This document shows, one piece after another, positions 7,059-16,089 of a stretch of 64,000 nucleotides of DNA. A program made the position numbers and the translations under genes. Each line of letters begins with the position of its first letter. Within the stretch, counting starts at the first letter, position 1. The DNA is from Acidobacteriota bacterium. Lineage in GTDB: Bacteria > Acidobacteriota > Terriglobia > Bryobacterales > Bryobacteraceae. Below the pieces are notes generated by a model that did not search any database, was not told where the DNA came from, and was given only the letters and a program-made list of their open reading frames with translations. The stretch covers positions 124,001-188,000 of the forward strand of contig JANXSF010000021.1 in assembly GCA_025352795.1 (NCBI GenBank), written 5' to 3'.

Positions 7059-8216
7059 TCAGTCACCGAGCAGCCGACCGTAGGCTTCGGCAGAGGGAAT
7101 GTTATCGCAGACTGCTTTAATGGCCGCAGTGACAGGCACGGCCAGCACGAGGCCAATGCCACCCCACAGAGATCCCCAAAACATCAGCGCCAAAGTGACG
7201 GCAATGGGGTTCAGATGCACTCGAGAACCGACCAATTTGGGATACATCAAGTTCAGCGCCAACAAGTGAAGAAAAGCAACGGTGGTGCCAATTACCAGAT
7301 AAGCGGAAAGATTTGAAAACACGGTAACGCCTGCCAAAAACGGAGGAATCAAGGCTAGAGGCAAACCTATGTAAGGAGCAAGGCTGAAGAACCCGCTGAG
7401 CGGTCCAACCAGAGGCCAATAGGGAATTTTGGCGATCCAAAAAAACAGTGTGCTGGCAATTGCCAACAGCATGCCCAGAATGAAATTGCCCACCACGTAG
7501 GCCCGGGCCACATGGGCTACATCTTCCATGGAGCGCGCCACCCAATCGCGATTTTCTCCCTTGAACAGCTTCATCACATTGCGGATGAAGTGGTCACGCC
7601 AACTGAGCATGAAATAAACCAGGAAGGGCACGAAGGAAGACATCAACAAAATGTTGTAAAAATCCTCCATATGAGCGTATAAATAGTCGAAAATCGGCGA
7701 TTTTTCAGTCTTTATGCGCACTTCTTGTACCGGCGGAGGCGGGATTGGGGAGGGCGTAACAGCTACTCCTCGACGACGCGGTAACGTGTTCGTCTGCGGA
7801 CTTCGCTGATCCTGATCGCGCACTCTTTTGGGAACCACAACCTGGTAAATGGCTTTTTCTGCAGACTCAATTTCAATCAGAACCTTATCGGTTAGCTCAT
7901 TGATACGTTGCGTGTAAGCTGGCAGTTCCTCAAGCAGGACTGAGATCTGGGTGTAGGCTCCAAACAAAGAGCCATAAATGGTCAACAGTGCCAGACTGCA
8001 AACCAGGAAGCTGGCTGGTGCACGAGGAATACGCAGACGTCCAAATAAACCAACCAGGGGATCTAAAATGAAGGCGCTAAGAATGGCGATGATCAAGGTG
8101 ATGATCAGCACTCGACCGATGTATAAAATGGCTATCAGGCAGGCGAGTGAGATCAGGAAAGAGGACGATATCCTGACGCGGACGTTCGGAATGGAAGAGG
8201 TATCGAGCGTCTGCAA
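7059..8216 (-). CDS. AI-2E family transporter (PerM/YhhQ-like permease)
   Basis: 385 aa. N-terminal membrane segments (residues about 15-50 and 60-85) are followed by a soluble loop and a C-terminal bundle of membrane helices, as in UPF0118/AI-2E exporters. The conserved GPLSGFFSLAPYIGLPLALIPP and FWGSLWGGIGLVLAVPV-type stretches are visible (about 265-290 and 345-365). The extracytoplasmic loop (about 125-175) carries a proline- and arginine-rich insertion (TPSPIPPPPVQE). The family name refers to autoinducer-2 export, shown for few members; the substrate here is unknown. A second, longer member is at 58842-60668. Confidence 0.88.
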   Translation of the reverse strand: MQTLDTSSIPNVRVRISSSFLISLACLIAILYIGRVLIITLIIAILSAFILDPLVGLFGRLRIPRAPASFLVCSLALLTIYGSLFGAYTQISVLLEELPAYTQRINELTDKVLIEIESAEKAIYQVVVPKRVRDQDQRSPQTNTLPRRRGVAVTPSPIPPPPVQEVRIKTEKSPIFDYLYAHMEDFYNILLMSSFVPFLVYFMLSWRDHFIRNVMKLFKGENRDWVARSMEDVAHVARAYVVGNFILGMLLAIASTLFFWIAKIPYWPLVGPLSGFFSLAPYIGLPLALIPPFLAGVTVFSNLSAYLVIGTTVAFLHLLALNLMYPKLVGSRVHLNPIAVTLALMFWGSLWGGIGLVLAVPVTAAIKAVCDNIPSAEAYGRLLGD

Positions 8217-8265
8217 AACTTTGTGGGTCCCCTAAGAGCCAGATGACTCCAATTTAACATGGACA

Positions 8266-9168
8266 CTAACTAATCCGAAATAGTCGCGAGGCATTTCCAT
8301 AGATCAACTTTCTTTCCACTTTCTTATCCGATGCTAAGCGTCGTACTGCCGATAGCTGCTGGCTGCCGGAACACTTTTCGCCTTCGCCGAATTTGTCACT
8401 GCAATCGGACCCGTAAATCAGCTTGTCCTGATATAACTTCAAGAACTGGCGGGCATGCGTTTCATCGCGAATTAAAGCGTTCAAACCGCTGCCCGCCGAA
8501 AGATCGCCAAACATGTTGGGGTAATCTTTCAGATACCTGCTGCTGATGCCGCCGGGGCTGACTTTCCCTTTGGGGTAGAGCGCTGGTTCCTGTTGTTCCG
8601 AATCAATATTGGCCCACCACGTCTGAGCGTGACCAATGAAATTCACTTTCGGATACTTTTCCAGAATCTTGTAGAAGTGGTCAAAGTGCAGGTTATAGGT
8701 GTTGTATTGAAAGTGCAGCAGAACAGGTACGTTGAATTCCTGGGCCATCTGGGCAATTAAATGGATGTGGGGGGAATCGGAATCTACTGGAAATTTCTGT
8801 TCCCCAATTCCAATGGCACCCATCTTCAAATACCTGGTGATCACTTCACGACACTGCGGAATATCGGGCATTTCATTGGCGCAAAATACGTATTCCTGAG
8901 GAAAGCGTCGGCACAGTTCCAGGCATTCCTCGTTCCCACCGGCCCCTGCGGCAAGACCATACTTTTGTCCGGCGGGGAGCAGAATTGTTTTGGTGATGCC
9001 CATTTTTCGTTGATGAATCACCAATTCATCAGCAGTCCGGCCCGAGTATGGCGTATGTTGGTGGATGTCAATCACCGGTTCCTTGGTCTGAGCGTTGGTC
9101 TGATTTACCAGACTAGCCGCCCCTAAAAGTCCTGCAAATTGACGACGATTAAAAATGGAACTTTCCAT
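8266..9168 (-). CDS. Tat-exported amidohydrolase-family (TIM-barrel) hydrolase
   Basis: 300 aa. A twin-arginine signal (NRRQFAGLLGAASL, residues 7-20) leads into an amidohydrolase_2 domain with the metal motif DIHQH (residues 34-38), later histidines in VLLHFQY and FIGHAQT, and the metal aspartate in YGSDCSDK. Related proteins are decarboxylases or lactone hydrolases; the substrate here is unknown. The start codon lies only 21 bp from that of the divergent DUF885 gene, so the two promoters must reach into each other's coding regions. Confidence 0.85.
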   Translation of the reverse strand: MESSIFNRRQFAGLLGAASLVNQTNAQTKEPVIDIHQHTPYSGRTADELVIHQRKMGITKTILLPAGQKYGLAAGAGGNEECLELCRRFPQEYVFCANEMPDIPQCREVITRYLKMGAIGIGEQKFPVDSDSPHIHLIAQMAQEFNVPVLLHFQYNTYNLHFDHFYKILEKYPKVNFIGHAQTWWANIDSEQQEPALYPKGKVSPGGISSRYLKDYPNMFGDLSAGSGLNALIRDETHARQFLKLYQDKLIYGSDCSDKFGEGEKCSGSQQLSAVRRLASDKKVERKLIYGNASRLFRIS

Positions 9169-9189
9169 GCGGAATACAATAACAGTTTT

Positions 9190-10911
9190 ATGAAGCGATC
9201 TGCGATTTTGGTTTTAATTACCGTTTTCCTAACCAGTTGTGGGAGGCAAAATGAGAAGTTAGAAATGGGCAAACTGGTGGAACAGTTTGTTTACCAGTCA
9301 CTGGCCTTTTCACCATCAGCGGCTACTGCGGCTGGCTATCACTCCCATAACGGTATTCCGTTGGATCAGTTGCTGGACGATATGTCTGAGCAAAGCTTTG
9401 CCGAACAACGCCAGTTTTATATGGCAACAAAGGAAGAGTTACATAAGATTCCCCAAGATAGTGCCGATCCTGAAGCTGATGCCGATGGGATGATTATCCG
9501 CAACCTGGTGGAACTTTCCCTGTTGGAACTGAACGAAATCAAATCCTATAAACACAATCCAACCATTTATGTGGAGATGATTGGGAACGCTTTGTTCAAT
9601 CTTCATGCATTAGAATCTGCACCCAAGGAAAAGCGGTTCCAAAGCATGATTGCAAGGCTGGAAAAAACTCCAACTGTCCTGGAACAGGCCAAAGCAAACC
9701 TTACCGATTCCCCGGAAATATGGAATCAAGTGGCCAGACAGGAAAACGATGGCAATATTGATTTGATTGACCAGGAACTTCGTAAACAATGTCCCCTAGA
9801 GTTGCGGGGAAGGTATGACAAAGCAGCAGGGACAGCGCTTGATTCCCTGAAAGCGTTTCAAACCTTCCTTGAAAAAGATCTTTCCAAAAAACCATCGGAT
9901 TGGCGTTTGGGAGCTGATAAGTATGCCAAGAAATTTCTTTACACCATGGTGGTGGATACAAGTGCCAGCGGTGCACTGACTGAGGCGGAAACCAAGTTTA
10001 AGCAAGTGAAACAGGAAATGGAATTTTTGTCGCGCGACGTGCAGGGCGACGTCAGGAAAAAACTGGATCTTATTTCCCGCAAGCAATCTTCTGTGAACCG
10101 CTATTTTGATGACGCCCGTGCGGACCTTGACGGGGCGCGTCGTTTCGTAAAGGAATCGGACCTGGTGGCGTTGCCGGGTCGGGACAACCTGAAGGTGATT
10201 GAAACGCCGGAATTCATGCGGGGAATTTATGCAGTAGGTGGCTTCAACGCGGCTCCTGCACTAGAGCCAGCGAGTGGTGCCTTTTATTGGTTAACACCCA
10301 TTCCTAAAGATTGGCCGAAGGAACGAATTGCATCGAAACTGCGTGAGTACAATATTTACGGTCTGAAACTGTTGACGCTTCATGAGGCTATGCCGGGTCA
10401 TTATGTGCAGGCCGAATATGCCAATAGCATGGAACCGCAATGGCGCCGTCTGCTACGTAGTGTGTATGGCAATGGCCCTTATGTGGAAGGCTGGGCGGTT
10501 TATATCACAGAGCAAATGTTGGATGCAGGGTATCTGAATAAATCTCCTGAACTCCGGATGACATTTCTAAAGCAGCAACTGCGGATGATCGCCAATACTA
10601 TCCTGGATATTCGTTTGCACACTTTGGGCATGAGTGACCAAGAGGCGATGAAGTTAATGATGGAAGGGGCATTCCAGGAAGAAGAGGAAGCCCGGGCCAA
10701 ACTGCAACGCGCAAAATTATCTTCCTGCCAACTGCCAACTTACTACCTGGGTTACCGGGAATGGAAAAACTTACGGCAACGTTCGCTGAGGATAAACCCC
10801 GGACAGAGCCTGGCTACTTTTCATAAGCGGGCGCTTTCCGAAGGTGCTGTCCCGATGACGGAGCTCACGAAGTTGATGGAGTCCACCACAAACGTAAAAT
10901 TACCCAAATGA
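9190..10911 (+). CDS. DUF885 family lipoprotein, putative zinc peptidase
   Basis: 573 aa. A lipoprotein signal is visible (MKRSAILVLITVFLTSCG; lipobox LTSC). The DUF885 signature HEAMPGH lies at residues 398-404, followed by YGNGPYVEGWAVYITEQML, an HExxH-like zinc metallopeptidase arrangement with a downstream glutamate. The family is predicted to be peptidases; few have been studied. The ATG at 9190 is chosen because the signal peptide starts there. The 3' end overlaps the convergent glycosyltransferase gene by 47 bp. Confidence 0.88.
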   Translation: MKRSAILVLITVFLTSCGRQNEKLEMGKLVEQFVYQSLAFSPSAATAAGYHSHNGIPLDQLLDDMSEQSFAEQRQFYMATKEELHKIPQDSADPEADADGMIIRNLVELSLLELNEIKSYKHNPTIYVEMIGNALFNLHALESAPKEKRFQSMIARLEKTPTVLEQAKANLTDSPEIWNQVARQENDGNIDLIDQELRKQCPLELRGRYDKAAGTALDSLKAFQTFLEKDLSKKPSDWRLGADKYAKKFLYTMVVDTSASGALTEAETKFKQVKQEMEFLSRDVQGDVRKKLDLISRKQSSVNRYFDDARADLDGARRFVKESDLVALPGRDNLKVIETPEFMRGIYAVGGFNAAPALEPASGAFYWLTPIPKDWPKERIASKLREYNIYGLKLLTLHEAMPGHYVQAEYANSMEPQWRRLLRSVYGNGPYVEGWAVYITEQMLDAGYLNKSPELRMTFLKQQLRMIANTILDIRLHTLGMSDQEAMKLMMEGAFQEEEEARAKLQRAKLSSCQLPTYYLGYREWKNLRQRSLRINPGQSLATFHKRALSEGAVPMTELTKLMESTTNVKLPK

Positions 10912-11575
10912 TTTTGACGCCAGCCATGATGCTGGCTCGGAAATTACCGCTGACTTTGTTTTCGCCAGCGGCACGAAGTCGGTAGCTTACAGGAATTTCC
11001 AGGATGCGTAATTTATTGCGGACAGCTTTCACCTGCATCTCAACGGTCCACCCATAGTTACGATCCTGCATTTCCAACGATTTCAGTTTTTTGGTGGAAA
11101 TAGCGCGGAACGGTCCTAAATCGGTAAAGTTGTGTCCCCAAAAGATACGGATCAAAACGGTGGCTATTCGATTTCCGAATTGTTGATGAGCCAACAAAGA
11201 TCCTACTTCGGCTTTCCCTAATATGCGCGAACCCAGAACAAAATCGGCTTGGCCGCGCGCAATCGGTTCCAACAACATCCGGGCTTCTGCGGCAATTTCG
11301 GAATTATCAGCCTGCATGAAAACCACCGCTTCAATGTCGGGAGGTAAGGTGGAGATAGCTTTCAGGCAAGCAGCGCCATAACCCCGTTCCGGTTCACTGA
11401 CAACGATTGCTCCGCGCCCTGCAGCCAGTTCGGCAGTGCGATCGGTGGAACCATTGTCGGCCACAATGACGAATCGGTACAAACCTGCAGGGATGGAGTC
11501 TAACGTTTGGCAGATCACTGCTTCTTCATTTAGAGCGGGAATGATCAACACCGCTGGCAATGCTTCTGTCATCAT
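10865..11575 (-). CDS. Family 2 glycosyltransferase (DPM1/DPG synthase-like)
   Basis: 236 aa GT-A fold protein. Motifs: LIIPALNEE (start), VADNGSTDRTAELA (about 39-52), an acidic metal/nucleotide site in VVFMQADNSE (about 84-93), and LGSRIL. It most resembles polyprenyl-phosphate glycosyltransferases that transfer a sugar from a nucleotide sugar to a lipid carrier at the cytoplasmic face of the membrane. It has no C-terminal membrane domain. The start ATG lies 22 bp from the TTG of the divergent lepB. The stop lies inside the end of the convergent DUF885 gene, an unusually long 47-bp overlap. Confidence 0.88.
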   Translation of the reverse strand: MMTEALPAVLIIPALNEEAVICQTLDSIPAGLYRFVIVADNGSTDRTAELAAGRGAIVVSEPERGYGAACLKAISTLPPDIEAVVFMQADNSEIAAEARMLLEPIARGQADFVLGSRILGKAEVGSLLAHQQFGNRIATVLIRIFWGHNFTDLGPFRAISTKKLKSLEMQDRNYGWTVEMQVKAVRNKLRILEIPVSYRLRAAGENKVSGNFRASIMAGVKIIWVILRLWWTPSTS

Positions 11576-11597
11576 AAGAGCTGAAAGGGAGAACTAA

Positions 11598-12149
11598 TTG
11601 AGCGACAAGCCAGAGAACGAAACTCGCAACTACCTTCCCATCGTACTCGCTTTAACGCGAGATCTGATGATATCTGTTGTGCTGGCTTTTGTTATCATCC
11701 TGTTCCTATACCCTCCAGTTAAGGTGGAAGGCACCAGTATGATGCCGGTGTTGGAAGATCAGGAAAGGATCTTCATCAACAAGTTTATCTACCAATTCAA
11801 CATCAGTTCTGTGGAACGTGGCGACGTGGTGGTTTTCTATTACCCGCATGATCGGTCGAAATCGTACATTAAACGGGTGATTGGAATTCCTGGCGATGTG
11901 GTGGAAGTGGTTGAGGGTCAGGTGCTGGTGAACGGCGTCAAGATTGAAGAACCTTACGTGCCAGCCGAATACCGGGACCAAATGTCCTACCCTGCAACAA
12001 AAGTAGAATTCGCCCAGTACTACACAATGGGCGATCATCGCAGTTCATCGAACGATAGCCGATCCTGGGGATTGGTTCCACGGGACAACATTTACGGCAA
12101 GGCTGTCTTTGTCTACTGGCCATTACAAAAGCTCGGCTTGCTGCATTAG
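11598..12149 (+). CDS. lepB: Signal peptidase I
   Basis: 183 aa. One N-terminal membrane anchor (about residues 20-40) is followed by box B with the catalytic serine (EGTSMMPVL, S47), box D with the catalytic lysine (YIKRVIGIPGD, K92) and box E (MGDHRSSSNDSR). It cleaves signal peptides of exported proteins outside the inner membrane. The start is TTG at 11598, preceded by AAAGGGA 7 bases upstream; no ATG fits, because the next in-frame ATG lies inside the anchor. Length is normal for short, single-anchor enzymes. Confidence 0.94.
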   Translation: MSDKPENETRNYLPIVLALTRDLMISVVLAFVIILFLYPPVKVEGTSMMPVLEDQERIFINKFIYQFNISSVERGDVVVFYYPHDRSKSYIKRVIGIPGDVVEVVEGQVLVNGVKIEEPYVPAEYRDQMSYPATKVEFAQYYTMGDHRSSSNDSRSWGLVPRDNIYGKAVFVYWPLQKLGLLH

Positions 12150-12167
12150 TACACGGTCCCCCAATAA

Positions 12168-12764
12168 CTACTGCATTGGAAGAGTAGATAAAATATTCCG
12201 CACGTAATTGGTGGTTTCCAGAATATCCGGTACCTTCCCGGTACGATCCACGCGGGCCGGGCCGGCGTTATAGGCGCTGAGTGCCAGTGAAAGATCTCCT
12301 CCATAGCGATCAATCAACTGTCGCAACAACGTAGCCCCAGCTTCCACGTTCTGTTTTGGGTCGAACGGATTGGACACCCCCAATTGCCGAGCTGTCTGCG
12401 GCATCAACTGCATTAAACCCAGCGCCCCTTTAGGCGATACAGCGCAGGGGTCAAAAGCGGATTCTTGCAGAATCACCGCCCGCACCAGTTCAGGCGACAC
12501 TCCGGCTTTGGACGAAGCCAGTGAGATCACCGGCTCAATAGGCTCAAGCGGACTGCAGATTGGTTGCCGAGCCAGTTCATCAGCCGGAAGCCGGGTAATA
12601 TTAAAGGCAACCGGATAGGTCTTTCTGATGGATTCAATCTGTTTGTGAATACTATCGCGCTGCTTCAACAGCGACCCTTCCATGGAACCCGGTTGGCCAA
12701 ACCCAATCAGCGGAATAAAGAGCAGGAATGGAATAAACTTAGAATTAGGCACTGTTCTATCCAT
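12168..12764 (-). CDS. Lytic transglycosylase (SLT domain)
   Basis: 198 aa. An N-terminal hydrophobic signal (PFLLFIPLIGFG, about 12-23) leads to an SLT domain from about residue 80: catalytic glutamate in VILQESAFDP (E101), GLMQLMPQTA (about 116-125) and ALSAYNAGP (about 161-169). It cuts peptidoglycan glycan strands in the periplasm with formation of 1,6-anhydro-muramic ends. Small SLT enzymes of this type often serve envelope assemblies such as flagella or secretion systems, but this gene stands apart from the flagellar cluster at 44.6-51.1 kb. Confidence 0.92.
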   Translation of the reverse strand: MDRTVPNSKFIPFLLFIPLIGFGQPGSMEGSLLKQRDSIHKQIESIRKTYPVAFNITRLPADELARQPICSPLEPIEPVISLASSKAGVSPELVRAVILQESAFDPCAVSPKGALGLMQLMPQTARQLGVSNPFDPKQNVEAGATLLRQLIDRYGGDLSLALSAYNAGPARVDRTGKVPDILETTNYVRNILSTLPMQ

Positions 12765-12840
12765 CGTTTTATAGTCCGAAAATGTTCATGGCTGAAAGGG
12801 TAGGAAGATGCCGTAGTGGGCTATAGGAAGTGATAGGGTA

Positions 12841-13404
12841 TTGACCTCATTCTTACGAAAACAGCGGGCAATGCCTCGTGGACCAATCGGGCGCATCGTC
12901 GCCCGTATGATGGAAAAGTCGAACCGGGATCGCAATAGCTTTGTGATTTCTCTGCTCAACTTACAGCCTGCCGATTATGTTCTTGAAGTGGGCTATGCCT
13001 GCGGAATGGATATGATTCGGGTGTCCCGAGAAGTGACCAGCGGTCTGGTGATGGGCGTGGATCATTCTGAATCCATGTTCAACCTTGCGTCCAAGCGCAA
13101 CAAGAAATTATTGGAGTCGGGCAGAATGCAATTGCACGTCGGGCCAGCTACCAAACTTCCATTCGCCTACCCTTACTTCGATAAAGTATTTTCCATTGAC
13201 GTAGCGCAATATGCCAAAGATCCCGTGAAAGACTTCAGGGAACTGAAGCGTGTTTTACGAGAGGGGGGCATGGCGGTGGTCGCCATGGAAGGTCAGGATG
13301 AGCAGACTGCCGAACGGTTGCGGGCCGATTTCGAAAAGGCCGATTTCAAAAATGTGAAGTTAGACCAGAGCGCGCATTTAATTTGTGTGTCAGGCCGCAA
13401 ATAA
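12841..13404 (+). CDS. SAM-dependent methyltransferase (class I)
   Basis: 187 aa. SAM-binding motif I appears as YVLEVGYACGMDMIRVSREV (about residues 41-60), motif II as VMGVDHSESMF, and a motif-IV-like FDKVFSIDVAQY. The typical DxGxGxG is changed to EVGYACG, which still fits the class. The start is TTG at 12841; an in-frame ATG at 12871 (residue 11) is the alternative. The substrate is unknown. The convergent M50 protease gene begins (3' end) four bases after the stop. Confidence 0.8.
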   Translation: MTSFLRKQRAMPRGPIGRIVARMMEKSNRDRNSFVISLLNLQPADYVLEVGYACGMDMIRVSREVTSGLVMGVDHSESMFNLASKRNKKLLESGRMQLHVGPATKLPFAYPYFDKVFSIDVAQYAKDPVKDFRELKRVLREGGMAVVAMEGQDEQTAERLRADFEKADFKNVKLDQSAHLICVSGRK

Positions 13405-13407
13405 CAA

Positions 13408-14118
13408 CTATCTTCCGAACCCTGCATAAAGAACATACACGCCGCTCCAAAATAGACCAATGCCGTATTCGCCAAAAACTTTCCAGGCAATGAGCAAGCC
13501 CACAAAGGAAAAGCGGCTATATTGAAATCGGAATTCTTCCAGCTTCCTGGCCATGTGCTCCGGTAGAAACAAACCCATCACCGAATAACCATCCAGCGGT
13601 GGTACTGGCACCAAATTAAAAAGTCCTAAAAGCAGGTTGAGGCCAAACATTAAACTGACAAAGGTGGCAATGCCCTCGGCCGCAGGAGTGGTCCCCACAA
13701 TCAGGCTTTCAATGGCGAAGCTATGGGGCGGAGCAAAGTAGCCCACGGAAAGTCCAATGCGAATGATCAGTCCTGAAATCAGTACCAGAGCGAAGTTGGC
13801 TAGCGGTCCGGCAAGCGAAACCAGGGATGCCTTCTTTGGATTGCGCAGAGTCCAATAAGGATCAATGGGAACCGATGCCCAGCCCATCATCCAGCCGCCT
13901 GTGACGTACGTGAGTACCGGGAACAGAATCATGCCCATCGGTTCGCGTTGCATGTGAGGCACCGGATTCAAAGAGACCTGCCCGCCCAAATAGGCAGTCA
14001 TGTCTCCCAGCCGGGTAGCCATGTAGGCGTGACCTGCTTCGTGGCACACGGTGGAAAACAAAAATACCACGTACCACAGCAATCCTAAGAACAAAAATTC
14101 CGGTGTAATGTGACTCAT
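13408..14118 (-). CDS. M50-family site-2-protease-like membrane metalloprotease
   Basis: 236 aa, mostly hydrophobic, without a PDZ domain. The zinc site CHEAGHAYMATRLGD (HExxH, residues 26-30) sits in the first membrane segment; the second metal motif NLVPVPPLDGYSVMG (the LDG aspartate) is near residues 175-190. The compact form resembles the SpoIVFB/Rv-type minimal M50 group seen in many soil bacteria, which cleave membrane-embedded anti-sigma factors or other proteins. Substrate unknown. It directly follows the MFS gene on the same strand. Confidence 0.9.
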   Translation of the reverse strand: MSHITPEFLFLGLLWYVVFLFSTVCHEAGHAYMATRLGDMTAYLGGQVSLNPVPHMQREPMGMILFPVLTYVTGGWMMGWASVPIDPYWTLRNPKKASLVSLAGPLANFALVLISGLIIRIGLSVGYFAPPHSFAIESLIVGTTPAAEGIATFVSLMFGLNLLLGLFNLVPVPPLDGYSVMGLFLPEHMARKLEEFRFQYSRFSFVGLLIAWKVFGEYGIGLFWSGVYVLYAGFGR

Positions 14119-14142
14119 TCCACTTCAGGTTCTCACGAAACT

Positions 14143-15336
14143 TCAAGTTTTTGCATAACGAGTTAGCAGCAACCAGATTAAATAGCCAATCAGTGGGAGT
14201 GCGGCAGCAATCTGAAAGGCCAATGCGTAATTGTGTTGATCGAATAACCTGCCGATGAATGGCATCATTAACCCCACCACTCCAGACCACGACCCGGCAC
14301 CCAGCCCGGCAATCAGGCCCGCATGTTCAGCGGTGTAAATCGTCGTGGCATAGCTTACGCCGACAATGACGAAGCCAGCGGTGACGAACATGGCCAGGAA
14401 TAGTTCAGCCATCAAAAATGGCAATGGTCGCATTTGAGGAGCGAAAGCCAGGGGCAGGCTGAGGATCGTCAGAACTGTGAATAGGCGTCGAAAAACGGGC
14501 ATGGTTTCCGAAGTGCGGGAAACCGTTCGGTCCGTCACCCAGCCCCAAAAGAAGTAGCCCAGTTCCCAACCGAAAGGGGGAATCCAAAGTAGCTTGGCCA
14601 TTTCCCCTTGCGACAATCCCAACGTCTTCAAGTAGAGTGCCGATGTGTAAAGGACGAATCCCAAGGGGAATGCGCCAAAGGCATAAGTGAACAGAAAGCT
14701 CCAGGCTTTGCGATCAAAGAAATGAGGTGGTGCAACCAACCTTGCCGGTGCCTGGCGCGGCTTGCGCATGGCTGGAAGTCGATTAACCAGTGTCCAGATC
14801 AGAAGCCAGATAATCCCAATGATGCCTGTGAACCAGAACGCTCCACGCCATCCCCATTTCGCGGCAATGGGGATGATGATCAACGGCGTGATCACCGCTC
14901 CCAAGGATCCACCAGAGTAGGCCACGGCAACACCTTTGGAACGATTCTCCACAGGAAGCGTTTCCACAACGGTTCGATATCCACCGGGGAAGGTGGCTCC
15001 TTCACCGAACCCCAGGGCGGCGCGGGCAAAGCCGAAGCTCCAAATGCCCTGGGCAAAGGCGTGGGCCATGGAAGCCAGTGTCCAAAAGGTAACGGCTGTG
15101 GTCATGCCCAGCCGCAATCCGAAGCGATCAATCCAGCGGCCCCACACCGGGTTGCCGATCATATAAAGAATGGAAAATGCTGCAACAATGTAGCCGTACT
15201 GTTCATTGGACAGTTTCATTTCTTCAAGAATCGTAGGCGCCAGTGCTGCCATCGTATTGCGATCAATGTAGCTGATCAAAGACAGCATCATCATGCTGAC
15301 GGCTGGAATCCAAAGAGTGATGCGGCGGATGTTCAT
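14143..15336 (-). CDS. MFS transporter, anion:cation symporter (ACS/ExuT-like)
   Basis: 397 aa with twelve predicted membrane segments. MFS motif A is visible between helices 2 and 3 (GRWIDRFGLRLG), and the helix 4-5 region (ALGFGEGATFPGG) is characteristic of the ACS group (hexuronate, glucarate, phthalate transporters). The start at 15336 overlaps the stop of the preceding gene by 4 bp (ATGA), so the two are co-translated; upstream in-frame ATGs would lie inside that gene. Substrate inferred as an organic acid or sugar acid only. Confidence 0.88.
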   Translation of the reverse strand: MNIRRITLWIPAVSMMMLSLISYIDRNTMAALAPTILEEMKLSNEQYGYIVAAFSILYMIGNPVWGRWIDRFGLRLGMTTAVTFWTLASMAHAFAQGIWSFGFARAALGFGEGATFPGGYRTVVETLPVENRSKGVAVAYSGGSLGAVITPLIIIPIAAKWGWRGAFWFTGIIGIIWLLIWTLVNRLPAMRKPRQAPARLVAPPHFFDRKAWSFLFTYAFGAFPLGFVLYTSALYLKTLGLSQGEMAKLLWIPPFGWELGYFFWGWVTDRTVSRTSETMPVFRRLFTVLTILSLPLAFAPQMRPLPFLMAELFLAMFVTAGFVIVGVSYATTIYTAEHAGLIAGLGAGSWSGVVGLMMPFIGRLFDQHNYALAFQIAAALPLIGYLIWLLLTRYAKT

Positions 15337-16076
15337 TGGGATTTCAACTTGAAAATCATGCCCGACCAAGTGTCGCTGATGGAACAAACTTTGTAATCCA
15401 CCAGCCCCATTTCGTTGGCTGCCCGGCGGATCATGGGTAGTTTTACAGAGGTCCCTTTCATCCAGCAGATCCACAGTGGAGAGCGCAAACCCATGTATCC
15501 CATTTCGGTATGCAACTCTTCGGAGGAGCGTACGAACCAGAACCACAAATCGGCTTTACCACGATCAATAAAGCGCAGACCTTCGGGAAGATCTCCTAAG
15601 AGTTCTTCAAATCCATCAGGCGCTCCGGCAAGGCCAACGCGCATGTTGGCGATCAGGCCCAACTTGTTTTGTAGCGGTTTGTCCGATGCGACGTTCAAGC
15701 CGGGAACGATAGGATCTACTACAGGGGACAACGTCTTAAGAACGTCGCCAAGACGGGCCCAACTGGTGAAGATAGCATCGGGAAGCACATTCCGCACTAG
15801 AGACGTTTTTTCTTCTGATGGGCTTTCAATGTAAATCAACGGCAGATAGCGGGTGGACTTCACTTCGCGTAGAAACTTGCCCACTTCTCGGCCGTGTGAA
15901 GGCATTCGTTCCAAGCTGATGACAAAGGCATCAATGCCCGGCGACTGTTTGAGAGTCTTCATGGTATCGCCACCGGATGAGACGATAGCCACTACGGAAA
16001 CGCCTTCCTGATTCAGCAACATTGCTCGCTCGTTGGCTTCAACTTTGTTCCAATGTACTAGCAACACACGGGGCAT
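15333..16076 (-). CDS. Pseudo-receiver domain fused to a DUF3052-like domain
   Basis: 247 aa. Residues about 3-115 have the size and hydrophobic pattern of a response-regulator receiver, but the acidic pair is lost (VLLVHWNKVEA) and the phosphoacceptor aspartate is replaced (FVISLERMPSHG). Residues about 135-245 resemble DUF3052 (LGLIANMRVGLAGAPDGF near its start, ADLWFWFVRS in the middle, LVDYKVCSISDTWSG at the end). The ATG at 16076 is chosen because the domain begins directly. It is joined by a 4-bp overlap to an MFS gene and follows another MFS gene by 13 bp. The function is not known; a protein-interaction role is inferred. Confidence 0.7.
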   Translation of the reverse strand: MPRVLLVHWNKVEANERAMLLNQEGVSVVAIVSSGGDTMKTLKQSPGIDAFVISLERMPSHGREVGKFLREVKSTRYLPLIYIESPSEEKTSLVRNVLPDAIFTSWARLGDVLKTLSPVVDPIVPGLNVASDKPLQNKLGLIANMRVGLAGAPDGFEELLGDLPEGLRFIDRGKADLWFWFVRSSEELHTEMGYMGLRSPLWICWMKGTSVKLPMIRRAANEMGLVDYKVCSISDTWSGMIFKLKSQ

Positions 16077-16089
16077 TATAAGGATTCGG

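Noticed and set aside
14608-15396. 262-codon plus-strand frame antisense to the MFS gene at 14143-15336
   Set aside because: It has no domain or hydrophobic pattern, and the opposite strand encodes a clear twelve-helix transporter.
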